Source: an uncultured Fibrobacterota bacterium (lineage in GTDB: Bacteria; Fibrobacterota; Fibrobacteria; Fibrobacterales; Fibrobacteraceae). From it: a stretch of 40,137 bases of DNA. The DNA lies in contig CAIRAY010000141.1 of assembly GCA_903876665.1 (NCBI GenBank), positions 1 to 40,137 of the forward strand, in the 5' to 3' direction. This document shows positions 31,186 through 39,086 of the stretch, piece by piece. How positions within the stretch are numbered: position 1 is the stretch's first letter; every line of letters begins with the position of its first letter. Both the position numbers and the translations under genes were made by a program. A model generated the notes under the pieces. The model ran no database searches, was not told the origin of the DNA, and worked only from the letters and a program-made list of their open reading frames with translations.

Positions 31186-34100
31186 ATGAATAGTGCTGAA
31201 ACAATGAAAATCTCGGACTGGGCTAAGAAGCACCAGGTCTCTGCCGAGGTCGTCTCCAACCTTTTGAGAAGCAAGGGAATAACGGTTAATAGCTTTTATT
31301 CTGTTGCCCCCTTGCAGGACCTCGAATCCATTCGTACCGCGGCAATTGCCGAGCAAGAGCGGATTGACAAAAAGTCACAATTCAAGAAGTTGGCGACCCC
31401 AGCCTCTGGTTCTGGACCAGCAAAGGTCGAGTCCGAATCGTCTACCAGCAAAGATGTCGGTGGAGGTCGTAAGCTCAAGGTGACTCTGAAGCGGCCAGCC
31501 AATGAGACTCCCGCTCCTTCGTTCCCTGCCAAGCCCGCGTTCGTTCCCACTCGCCCGGTTGAGGCTGTCAAGCCACAAGTTGCGCCAGTAGTAGCGCAAC
31601 CCGCGCCAGTGGTTGAAGCCCGCATTCAGGAAGAACCGGTTGTCGTTGCACAACCTGTGGAACAACCCAAGGTGGCCGTGGCTCCCAAGGTTGCCCCAAT
31701 CCATCATCCTCCTGTTGCACACAAGCCCGTAGCACCTGTGGTAGCTCAAGCTCCCACACCTGCGGTCGAGGCTCCTGTGGATGCTGCTGAGGCTTCGCCT
31801 TCGGCTCGTGCATCCGCACCCATGAAGGCAACCATTAGCGGTCCAACCCCAGAAATGCTCGCCCGTATCCAGAAGACGAAGGACCAGCAGGCTCAGGCCC
31901 GCCGTCCATATAGTCCTGGTGGCCCTGGTGGCGGTCGTACCGGCGGAAACACCGGTTATACCGGATCCTTCGGTCGTTCTGCTGCAGGTGGTCCTGCCGG
32001 CGCTCCAGGTGGAGCTCCCCGTGGTCCGGGTGGCCCCGGTGGTCCTGGTGGTCCAGGGGGATTCAATCGAGGCCCTGGTGGCCCCGGTGGTGGTTTCAAT
32101 CGTGGTCCAGCCGGTCCTGGCGGTCCAGGTCGTCCAGCGTTTGGCACGTCCACCATGGCCGATGCCATGACGGGTGCCGGTCTAAGTACGCCTAAGCCCG
32201 CAGGTGGTGGCGGTCCTGCACGTCATGGTGCGAACAAGCCCGGTGGCAAGGGTGGCAAGCCAACCGCCAAGGGTAAGGGTGGCAAACCCGAACCAACACG
32301 CGACCAGACTGAATTTGCACGTCAGAGCGTGAACCGCGTCATGGCGTCACTCTCCAAAAATCCAATTAAAAAGACCTACCGCAAAGAGGCGGGTCCTGAC
32401 GGTGTCTCCGATGAACGCACCGTGCTCAAGACTTCTGACTTCATCACTGTCGGCGAGCTTGCCGGCCTGATGGAACAAATGCCCGCCCGTGTGATCGCCA
32501 AATGCATGGAAATGGGACTCATGGTGAGCATCAATGCCCGCCTTGATTTTGAGACGATCCAGGTTCTCGCCGATGAGTTTGGCTTTGATGTCGAGCTCAT
32601 GGAAGAATATGTGGAAGAACACCTCGCCCAGGGCGAAGTGGAAGCTCCCGAAGATCAGGTTCCTCGTGCTCCAATCGTGACCGTCATGGGTCATGTGGAC
32701 CATGGAAAGACAACTCTTCTCGACTATCTCCGCAAAGCCAATGTGGTCTCTGGCGAATCGGGTGGTATTACCCAGCATATCGGTGCATACGAAGTTTCCA
32801 CTCCAAGTGGGCGCGTAACATTCTTGGATACACCAGGTCATGAAGCCTTCTCGGCCATGCGTACCCGTGGTACCCAAGTTACCGATGTGATCGTCCTTGT
32901 GGTTGCTGCCGACAGCATGGTCATGCCTCAGACTCTTGAAGTCATCGAGCTTGCCAAGTCTTCCAAGACTCCGCTGGTCGTTGCCATCACCAAGTCCGAT
33001 TTGCCGACTGCCAACCCCGACAAGATCCGTACCCAGCTTGCTGAGCGTGGCGTCGAAGTCGAACAATGGGGTGGTCAAGTTTCTTGCGTCGAAGTTTCGG
33101 CCCGTACCGGCCAAAACATGGACAAGCTGCTCGAAACACTGGCTCTAGAAACCGAAGTTCTCGCACTGAGAGCCAATCCCAAGGCCAATGCCCGCGGAAC
33201 CGTGATCGAGTCCCGTCTCGATGCCGGCAAGGGTGCAATGGCTACGATTCTTATCCAGAATGGAACACTCCATGTCGGTGATATCTTCGTTTGTGGGAAC
33301 TCGTCCGGTCGCGTTCGCGCCCTTTTCGACGAAGCCACCAAGCCACGTAAAGAAGCCGGTCCTTCTGTTCCTGCCGTAGTGATTGGCTTTGACGAGCCTC
33401 CTCAGGCTGGTGACGATCTCGTGGTCTTTGCGGACGAAAAAACCGCCCGCGAAATTGCATCCAAGCGTCGCATGGCATCCCGTGAGCGCGAGCTCCGTGC
33501 CCGTAAGCATATGTCCTTGGAACAGGTCTACGATCGCAAGCAAGTCGGCGAATTCTCCGAATTGAATTTGATCGTGAAGGCCGATGTGGACGGTTCTGCA
33601 GAGGCAATCGCCGCATCGCTCGAAAAGCTGACCAACAAGGAAGTCAAGATCAACATCATCCGCAAGGCTGTGGGCGCAATCAAGGAAGACGACATTATGC
33701 TCGCCTCTTCTGCGAACGCCGTGATCATCGCCTTCCATTTGATGCCTGCCCTGGCCATGCGCCAGCTCGCCGAACGCGAAGGCATCGAAATCCGCACCTA
33801 CCGAATCATCTACGAGATCGTGGAAGAAATCCAGGGTGTGGTCGAAGGCATGCTCAAGCCGGTCATGAAGGAAGAAATTGTGGGCGAAGCGGAAGTCCGC
33901 GAAGTCTTCAAGATTCCTAAGATCGGTCTCATCGCCGGCTGTATGGTCAAGGATGGTGTGGTCAATCGCGATTCGATTACTCGCGTTTATCGTGAAGGCG
34001 TCGAAATGGGCTTGACCAATGTCGTGTCCCTCAAGCGTATCAAAGATGACGCCAAAGAAGTCAAGAAGGGCTTGGAATGCGGTATCGGCCTCAAGGGTTA

Positions 34101-34230
34101 TGAAAACCTGCAGGTTGGTGATTCGCTGGTGTTCTCGAAGCAAGTCAAGGTCGCCCGTACCTTGGCCGATGTCGAGGCTGACGCCGCCAAGGCCGTGGCT
34201 GCCAAACTGGATCAAAAGTCGAAGAAATGA
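31186..34230 (+). CDS. infB: Translation initiation factor IF-2
   Basis: 1014 residues. The N-terminal IF2_N motif is MKISDWAKKHQVSAEVVSNLL. A Pro/Ala/Val-rich stretch follows, then a Gly/Pro-rich low-complexity region (about 240-320) and a second IF2_N (VGELAGLMEQMPARVIAKCM). The GTPase domain has G1 GHVDHGKT (502-509) and G3 DTPGHEAF. The G4 motif reads TKSD (602-605) where IF-2 normally has NKxD. Domains II-IV follow, ending KIGLIAGCMVKDGVVNRDS and EKAlike tails. It brings initiator tRNA to the 30S subunit. ATG 31186 has GGAG 11 bp upstream; ATG 31204 is an alternative. The stop overlaps rbfA by ATGA. Confidence 0.96.
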   Translation: MNSAETMKISDWAKKHQVSAEVVSNLLRSKGITVNSFYSVAPLQDLESIRTAAIAEQERIDKKSQFKKLATPASGSGPAKVESESSTSKDVGGGRKLKVTLKRPANETPAPSFPAKPAFVPTRPVEAVKPQVAPVVAQPAPVVEARIQEEPVVVAQPVEQPKVAVAPKVAPIHHPPVAHKPVAPVVAQAPTPAVEAPVDAAEASPSARASAPMKATISGPTPEMLARIQKTKDQQAQARRPYSPGGPGGGRTGGNTGYTGSFGRSAAGGPAGAPGGAPRGPGGPGGPGGPGGFNRGPGGPGGGFNRGPAGPGGPGRPAFGTSTMADAMTGAGLSTPKPAGGGGPARHGANKPGGKGGKPTAKGKGGKPEPTRDQTEFARQSVNRVMASLSKNPIKKTYRKEAGPDGVSDERTVLKTSDFITVGELAGLMEQMPARVIAKCMEMGLMVSINARLDFETIQVLADEFGFDVELMEEYVEEHLAQGEVEAPEDQVPRAPIVTVMGHVDHGKTTLLDYLRKANVVSGESGGITQHIGAYEVSTPSGRVTFLDTPGHEAFSAMRTRGTQVTDVIVLVVAADSMVMPQTLEVIELAKSSKTPLVVAITKSDLPTANPDKIRTQLAERGVEVEQWGGQVSCVEVSARTGQNMDKLLETLALETEVLALRANPKANARGTVIESRLDAGKGAMATILIQNGTLHVGDIFVCGNSSGRVRALFDEATKPRKEAGPSVPAVVIGFDEPPQAGDDLVVFADEKTAREIASKRRMASRERELRARKHMSLEQVYDRKQVGEFSELNLIVKADVDGSAEAIAASLEKLTNKEVKINIIRKAVGAIKEDDIMLASSANAVIIAFHLMPALAMRQLAEREGIEIRTYRIIYEIVEEIQGVVEGMLKPVMKEEIVGEAEVREVFKIPKIGLIAGCMVKDGVVNRDSITRVYREGVEMGLTNVVSLKRIKDDAKEVKKGLECGIGLKGYENLQVGDSLVFSKQVKVARTLADVEADAAKAVAAKLDQKSKK

Positions 34231-34640
34231 CGCGTCGCACCGAAAGACTTGGCGAGCTGTTCCGTGAGGAAATCAGTGCCGTCATTGCAAACGGTCTTAA
34301 GGATCCTCGCGTGGGAATGGCTACCATTTCCCGCGTTGAGGTGACTGAAGATTTAAGCTACGCAAAAATCAGCACATCCGTTCTGGGTACCGAAAAAGAA
34401 AAAGCGGACACCATCATCGGCTTGAACCGTTCTGCGGGCTTCATTCGCGGGGTTCTTTTCAAGACCAACAAGATGCGTCACATGCCTCAGTTACAGTTTG
34501 TCCTGGACGAGGGCATCGACCATTCTTTGCGCGTGCAAAAGATTCTTCATGAGATCAGCGTTGCCGATCAATCTGCTAAAAAGGCCCAGGGCGATTCTTC
34601 GGAGCAAGCTTCGGAGGGTTCCAAGGGTGACAAGCGCTGA
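34227..34640 (+). CDS. rbfA: 30S ribosome-binding factor RbfA
   Basis: 137 residues: MTRRTERLGELFREEISAVI, KDPRVGMATISRVEVTEDLSYAKI, and MRHMPQLQFVLDEGIDHSLRV are diagnostic. It is a KH-like fold protein that binds immature 30S subunits and is needed for 16S processing and cold growth. A C-terminal tail rich in Lys, Ser and Gln (about 20 residues) is longer than the E. coli protein. It overlaps infB by 4 bp (ATGA) and truB by 14 bp. Confidence 0.95.
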   Translation: MTRRTERLGELFREEISAVIANGLKDPRVGMATISRVEVTEDLSYAKISTSVLGTEKEKADTIIGLNRSAGFIRGVLFKTNKMRHMPQLQFVLDEGIDHSLRVQKILHEISVADQSAKKAQGDSSEQASEGSKGDKR

Positions 34641-35544
34641 GTCTATCCCCGAAGCATCGGGCTTTGTTCTTTTGAATAAACCGGCTGGAATGACTTCGTT
34701 CCAGTTGCTTTACCCCCTCAAACGCCAATTCAAAACCCGCCGGGTCGGTCATGCCGGAACCCTGGACCAAGAGGCCACCGGCCTTATGGTTACTGCGGTG
34801 GGTAAATGCACCCGCTTGCTCGAGCACATTGAATCCGGCAACAAGACTTATCAATTCCGCCTACACTTGGGGCGCGAAACCGACACTTTGGAGTATGGTG
34901 CACAAATTATTTCCGAAGATGCTCAGGGTGCCCGGACCCGGGTGCAACTCGCGCAGGTGATTGGCTCTTTTCTTGGCGTGCAGGCACAAAAACCTCCTGT
35001 CTATTCCGCCATAAAAATTGCCGGAAAGCGCGCTTCGGACCTTGCCCGCGAAGGCAAAGAAGTTGAAATGAAATTGCGCACCGTGCAAATATTCAGTCTG
35101 GATCTTTGCATAGAAACTCCCGAAGATTCTTTGACCCCGCGTGAATATTTTGACTTGATTTGTCATTGTTCCAAGGGAACCTACATTCGGTCCTTGGGGC
35201 GTGACATTGCGCTTGCACTGGGAACGGTGGGTTCCGTCTCCATGATCCACCGGACGGCTATTGGGAGTTTGTGTGTAGAAAATGGGCAATCGCCCGCCGA
35301 CCCGGAATCCTTGGTGCTGTTGGCTCCGGAGCAGGTATTGCCCTGGCCCCGCGTAGAAGTCAGTTCTCAAGAACTGGCAAATCTACGCCAAGGAAAGCGA
35401 ATCCCTTTGGATCCAGCTCGCCTCAATCAAGTACAGGAAGATGCAGGTCACAAGGCTCATGTATTTGCTCTGCACGACTCGGTTGCAGTAACGGCGTGCC
35501 TGTTTGATGAAGGAATGCTGGCCCCCGAAATCCAGCTTCATTAA
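34627..35544 (+). CDS. truB: tRNA pseudouridine(55) synthase TruB
   Basis: 305 residues from GTG 34627, preceded by GGAGG (34614-34618) at 8 bp. Motif I is LLNKPAGMTSFQLL. The catalytic aspartate is in RVGHAGTLDQEATGLM. KTYQFRLHLGRETDTLE, PPVYSAIKIAGKRASDLAR and CSKGTYIRSLGRDIA follow. It makes pseudouridine 55 in tRNA. The open frame begins earlier (34498), inside rbfA, but the ribosome-binding site and homology fix this start. The C-terminal part carries a PUA-like extension of normal length. Confidence 0.94.
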   Translation: MTSAESIPEASGFVLLNKPAGMTSFQLLYPLKRQFKTRRVGHAGTLDQEATGLMVTAVGKCTRLLEHIESGNKTYQFRLHLGRETDTLEYGAQIISEDAQGARTRVQLAQVIGSFLGVQAQKPPVYSAIKIAGKRASDLAREGKEVEMKLRTVQIFSLDLCIETPEDSLTPREYFDLICHCSKGTYIRSLGRDIALALGTVGSVSMIHRTAIGSLCVENGQSPADPESLVLLAPEQVLPWPRVEVSSQELANLRQGKRIPLDPARLNQVQEDAGHKAHVFALHDSVAVTACLFDEGMLAPEIQLH

Positions 35545-35555
35545 GAGATTCTCAA

Positions 35556-36446
35556 ATGCTTGGCCGCGTCATTGCAACTGGAAATTTCGATGGGCTCCAC
35601 CAGGGCCATCGGCGTATTCTGGACATTGTAAATGCGGAGGCCACCTCCCGAGGGTTGGAGCCACTTGCCGTAACTTATGAGCCACATACCCGGCATTTTC
35701 TGGGTACGCCCGGAGTTCCTGCCCTGCTGACCCCTCCCTTAGAAAAAAAAGATTTGTTCCATGACTTTGGAATGCCTTTGGAGCAACTCTCCTTCACGCC
35801 CCAGCTCGCAGGAATGTCGGGACTGGAATATGTCCGCGACATTGTGATTGCGAAATACCGCGCACAGGTTTGGGTCTTTGGCCCCAACCATCGGTTTGGA
35901 GCGGGCGGCAAAGGCAGCATTGAAGAGGTGTCCCAGGCGTTTCCTGGCTTAAAAATCATCCAACTGGATTCTTTATTTTTAGAAAGCGGACTTGTGAGTT
36001 CCTCGCGGATCCGGGATGCACTGGAAGAGGGAAATTTGGATTTGGCCAATGGCCTGCTGGGCCGAAGCTACTGTCTCGAGGGCCTTGTTGTTCCTGGAGA
36101 TGCCCGCGGACGTCAAATCGGGTTTCCCACCGCAAATATTTTGGTGGAGCCTTTCAAGCAACTTCCAAAATTCGGTGTTTATGCCGGATGGGCAAAATTT
36201 GAGGGCGAAGAGCACCTTGCCGTGGTAAATATTGGTCTGCGGCCCACTTTTGATGGCCAAAACCCCTCTGTGGAAGTGCATTTGCCCGAATGGGCAGGGG
36301 ACCTCTATGGAAAAAGATTGCAAATGAAACTAGATTTGTTCCTTCGTGGAGAAATGCGCTTTTCTGGCGTAGATTCTTTGACGAGTCAGATTACCTGCGA
36401 TGTGCAGCGGGCCCAATCTGTCCTAAACCAAAGAAGTGCACATTAA
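35556..36446 (+). CDS. ribF: Bifunctional riboflavin kinase/FMN adenylyltransferase
   Basis: 296 residues. The N-terminal FAD synthetase domain has IATGNFDGLHQGHRRIL, GPNHRFGAGGKGS and LVSSSRIRDALEEG. The C-terminal flavokinase domain has IGFPTANILVE and VVNIGLRPTFDGQNPSVEVH. It converts riboflavin to FMN and FMN to FAD in the cytoplasm. It starts 11 bp after truB and lies in the common truB-ribF-rpsO order. AGAG at about -10 is a modest ribosome-binding site. Confidence 0.95.
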   Translation: MLGRVIATGNFDGLHQGHRRILDIVNAEATSRGLEPLAVTYEPHTRHFLGTPGVPALLTPPLEKKDLFHDFGMPLEQLSFTPQLAGMSGLEYVRDIVIAKYRAQVWVFGPNHRFGAGGKGSIEEVSQAFPGLKIIQLDSLFLESGLVSSSRIRDALEEGNLDLANGLLGRSYCLEGLVVPGDARGRQIGFPTANILVEPFKQLPKFGVYAGWAKFEGEEHLAVVNIGLRPTFDGQNPSVEVHLPEWAGDLYGKRLQMKLDLFLRGEMRFSGVDSLTSQITCDVQRAQSVLNQRSAH

Positions 36447-36461
36447 CAGAAGGAAAGCCAC

Positions 36462-36734
36462 ATGGCCTCTATTACCAAAGAAAAAACACTGGAAATCGTC
36501 ACCCTGCATGGTGCAAACGAAAAGAATTCTGGAGCTACCCGCGTCCAGGTTGCTGTTTTGACCGAGCGTATTCGCAACCTGACCGAGCACTTCAAGATTC
36601 ATAAGAAAGATTTCCACGGTCTCAAAGGCCTCGGGGGCTTGGTTTCCAAGCGCAAGCGTCTTTTGAAATACTATGCAAAACAAGATTTGGAAGGCTTCCG
36701 TTCCTTGATTAAAGAACTCGGTCTGCGTCACTAA
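36462..36734 (+). CDS. rpsO: 30S ribosomal protein S15 (uS15)
   Basis: 90 residues, the usual size. Family landmarks are TGATxVQVA-like GATRVQVAVLTERIRNLTEHF, HKKDFHGLKGL, LVSKRKRLLKYY, and the end RSLIKELGLRH. It binds the central domain of 16S rRNA early in 30S assembly. AGAAGGA lies 7 bp or so before ATG 36462. A strong terminator follows, as between rpsO and pnp in E. coli. Confidence 0.97.
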   Translation: MASITKEKTLEIVTLHGANEKNSGATRVQVAVLTERIRNLTEHFKIHKKDFHGLKGLGGLVSKRKRLLKYYAKQDLEGFRSLIKELGLRH

Positions 36735-36744
36735 GAAAAACTGG

Positions 36745-36769
36745 GGCGGCGAAGGTCGCCGCCCTTTTC
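36745..36769 (+). terminator. Rho-independent terminator between rpsO and pnp
   Basis: GGGCGGCGA (36745-36753) pairs perfectly with TCGCCGCCC (36757-36765) around AGG, followed by TTTT. The 9-bp GC-rich stem would separate rpsO from pnp mRNA or give partial read-through. Confidence 0.85.
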
Positions 36770-36788
36770 ATTTGATCTGGAGAAATAA

Positions 36789-38912
36789 GTGGAATATAAG
36801 ATGCTCAAAGCCGAAGAGGCTTTCGTCACATTGGCCGATGGTCGGCAAATGCGTTTGGAAACCGGCCGTTTGGCCAAACAGGCCGCTGGTGCCGCAGTCA
36901 TTCAAGTGGGTGACACTGTCATCCTCGCGACGGTCTGCTTTGGACCGGACAAGGATGCCGACTTCTTCCCCCTGACGGTGGAATACAAGGAAAAGGCATA
37001 TTCAACTGGGCGCTTCCCAGGCGGTTACATTAAGCGTGAAGGTCGTCCTTCCGAAGACGAAATTTTAACGGCTCGCATCATCGATCGCCCTATCCGCCCC
37101 ATGTTCCCTGAAAACTTCACCCGTGAAGTCCAGGTCGTGGTGCAGGTTCTTTCTACCGATCGCAACTTTGTACCGGGAGTATTCGGTGTGTCCGCGGCGT
37201 CTCTCGCCATCGGTCTCTCCGAGCTTCCTTTCGAAGAACAGGTTGCTGCTGTACGCGTTGCCGTCATTGATGGCAAGCCCGTTGTCAATCCAAGCTACGC
37301 CCAGGCTGAAACCTCCGATGTCGAGATGATCGTATCGGGCACCATGAATTCCGTGGTGATGGTGGAAGGTGGCGCATTTGAAGTCGACGAGCAGACCCTT
37401 GTGGATGCTGTTCTCGCCGGTCACGAAGTCATCAAGACCATGTGCAAGGCCCAGCAAGAACTGGTGGACCGTTGCGCCAAGGCCAAGATGGTTCTCGTGC
37501 CAAAAAATTCCGCCGAAGATATTGCCAAGGCCACCGAGCTCGTGAAGACCGTTGTCCTGGCTGACCTCGACAAGCTTCTGCATGCCGACATGGTCAAGAG
37601 CACACTTTACCCTGCAGTTGCAAAGCTCCAGGAAAAGTTGCTGGCTGACGACCGCGTCAAGGCGTACATTGGCGACAGCGATGCCAAGAAGGCCGAGATC
37701 AAGATGGTCTATGGCGATCTGGAACGCACCGAAATGCGCAACATGATCCTCAACGAAGGACGCCGTATCGATGGCCGCAAGACCACCGACATCCGTCACA
37801 TCGAAATCCAAACCCAGGTTCTTCCATCCGTGCACGGTTCCACCGTGTTCCAGCGTGGCGAAACCCAGGCTCTGGTCACTTGCACGCTCGGCACCAAGGC
37901 CGACGAGCAACGCATCGAAACCCTGCAGGGCGATGCATCCAAGAACTACATGCTGCACTACAACTTCCCTCCGTTCTCGGTTGGTGAAGTCAAGCGCATG
38001 GGAACTGTCGGTCGCCGCGAAATCGGTCACGGTCATTTGGCGGAGCGCTCGCTCTCCCCAGTGCTTCCTCATCCAGAAGATTTCCCATACACCATCCGCA
38101 TTGTCTCGGAAATCCTCGAATCCAACGGTTCGTCTTCCATGGCTTCCGTTTGTGGTGGTTCGCTCGCTCTGATGGACGCAGGCGTGCCCATCAAGTCCCC
38201 AGTGGCAGGCATTGCCATGGGTCTGATCTCCGGCAACGGCAAGGTCGAAATCCTCTCCGACATCACTGGAACCGAAGATCACCTCGGTGACATGGATTTC
38301 AAGGTTACCGGAACCAAGGACGGCATCACTGCTTTCCAGATGGACATCAAGATCAAGGGCATCACAGCCGAACTGATGGGCAAGGCGATGAGCCAGGCTC
38401 GTGCAGGTCGTCTGCATATCCTGGGCAAGATGGCCGAGCTCGGTCTCGCCAATCCTCGTCCCAAGCTGTCCGAGAAGGCGCCTGTGATGATCCAGATGCG
38501 CGTTCCAACCGCAAAGATTCGTGAAGTCATCGGGCCCGGCGGCGCTGTCATCAAGGGCATCCAGGCCCAGACCGGCGCAACCGTCAACATCAGCGACGAT
38601 GGTCGTGTTGACATTGCGGCTCCAAATGGCAAGGTCGGCGAAATCGCTCGCAAGATGATTGAAGAGATCGTCTCCGAAGCCGAAGTCGGCCGCATCTACA
38701 AGGGAAAAGTCAAGAGCATTGTAGCCTTTGGCGCCTTCGTAGAAATCCTGCCCGGCAAAGACGGCCTCGTACATGTTTCCGAGCTCGCCGACCATCGTGT
38801 CGACCGCGTGGAAGATGTCCTGCAGCTCGGTGACGAAATCTCCGTGAAGTGCATCGGCGTTGACCCCAAGGGCAAGGTGAAGCTCTCGATCAAGGCTCTC
38901 AAAGAAGCTTGA
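36789..38912 (+). CDS. pnp: Polyribonucleotide nucleotidyltransferase (PNPase)
   Basis: 707 residues. There are two RNase PH domains ([21 protein letters not shown] and the second with [32 protein letters not shown]). A helical linker separates them, followed by KH ([21 protein letters not shown]) and S1 ([20 protein letters not shown]). It degrades RNA 3' to 5' by phosphorolysis in the degradosome. GTG 36789 is supported by GGAG 7-8 bp upstream; ATG 36801 is possible. The long open frame on the opposite strand is a codon-bias shadow. Confidence 0.97.
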   Translation: MEYKMLKAEEAFVTLADGRQMRLETGRLAKQAAGAAVIQVGDTVILATVCFGPDKDADFFPLTVEYKEKAYSTGRFPGGYIKREGRPSEDEILTARIIDRPIRPMFPENFTREVQVVVQVLSTDRNFVPGVFGVSAASLAIGLSELPFEEQVAAVRVAVIDGKPVVNPSYAQAETSDVEMIVSGTMNSVVMVEGGAFEVDEQTLVDAVLAGHEVIKTMCKAQQELVDRCAKAKMVLVPKNSAEDIAKATELVKTVVLADLDKLLHADMVKSTLYPAVAKLQEKLLADDRVKAYIGDSDAKKAEIKMVYGDLERTEMRNMILNEGRRIDGRKTTDIRHIEIQTQVLPSVHGSTVFQRGETQALVTCTLGTKADEQRIETLQGDASKNYMLHYNFPPFSVGEVKRMGTVGRREIGHGHLAERSLSPVLPHPEDFPYTIRIVSEILESNGSSSMASVCGGSLALMDAGVPIKSPVAGIAMGLISGNGKVEILSDITGTEDHLGDMDFKVTGTKDGITAFQMDIKIKGITAELMGKAMSQARAGRLHILGKMAELGLANPRPKLSEKAPVMIQMRVPTAKIREVIGPGGAVIKGIQAQTGATVNISDDGRVDIAAPNGKVGEIARKMIEEIVSEAEVGRIYKGKVKSIVAFGAFVEILPGKDGLVHVSELADHRVDRVEDVLQLGDEISVKCIGVDPKGKVKLSIKALKEA

Positions 38913-38930
38913 TTTGAAATTTGAAGAATG

Positions 38931-38964
38931 AAAAGGCCCTGCTCTTCGGAGTGGGGCCTTTTTT
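38931..38964 (+). terminator. Rho-independent terminator after pnp
   Basis: GGCCCTGCTC (38935-38944) pairs with GAGTGGGGCC (38949-38958), with two G-T wobbles, around a stable TTCG loop, followed by six T. It ends the large operon. Confidence 0.93.
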
Positions 38965-39028
38965 AATGCCCTGGCACCCGTTAGGTTCATTGTGGTAGAA
39001 AAAACCGACCAAAACGATTGAAATGGGC

Positions 39029-39058
39029 TTGCATTTTGCAGGGGGGGGGGGCTATATT
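39029..39058 (+). promoter_or_regulatory. Promoter with an 11-G tract in the spacer (candidate phase-variable switch)
   Basis: TTGCAT (39029-39034) as -35 and TATATT (39053-39058) as -10 are separated by 18 bp, of which 39041-39051 are eleven consecutive G. Changing the tract length would change the spacer. GAGG (39078-39081) is the ribosome-binding site for ATG 39087. Confidence 0.7.
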
Positions 39059-39086
39059 TGCCGCAAATTTCTTCTGTGAGGCATGT

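Noticed and set aside
37065-38990. A 641-codon open frame antisense to pnp, and similar long ones opposite nusA (29938-30918), infB (32347-33114, 33145-34215).
   Set aside because: They mirror highly biased codons of the real genes (few T-starting codons), have no ribosome-binding site and show no recognisable domain.
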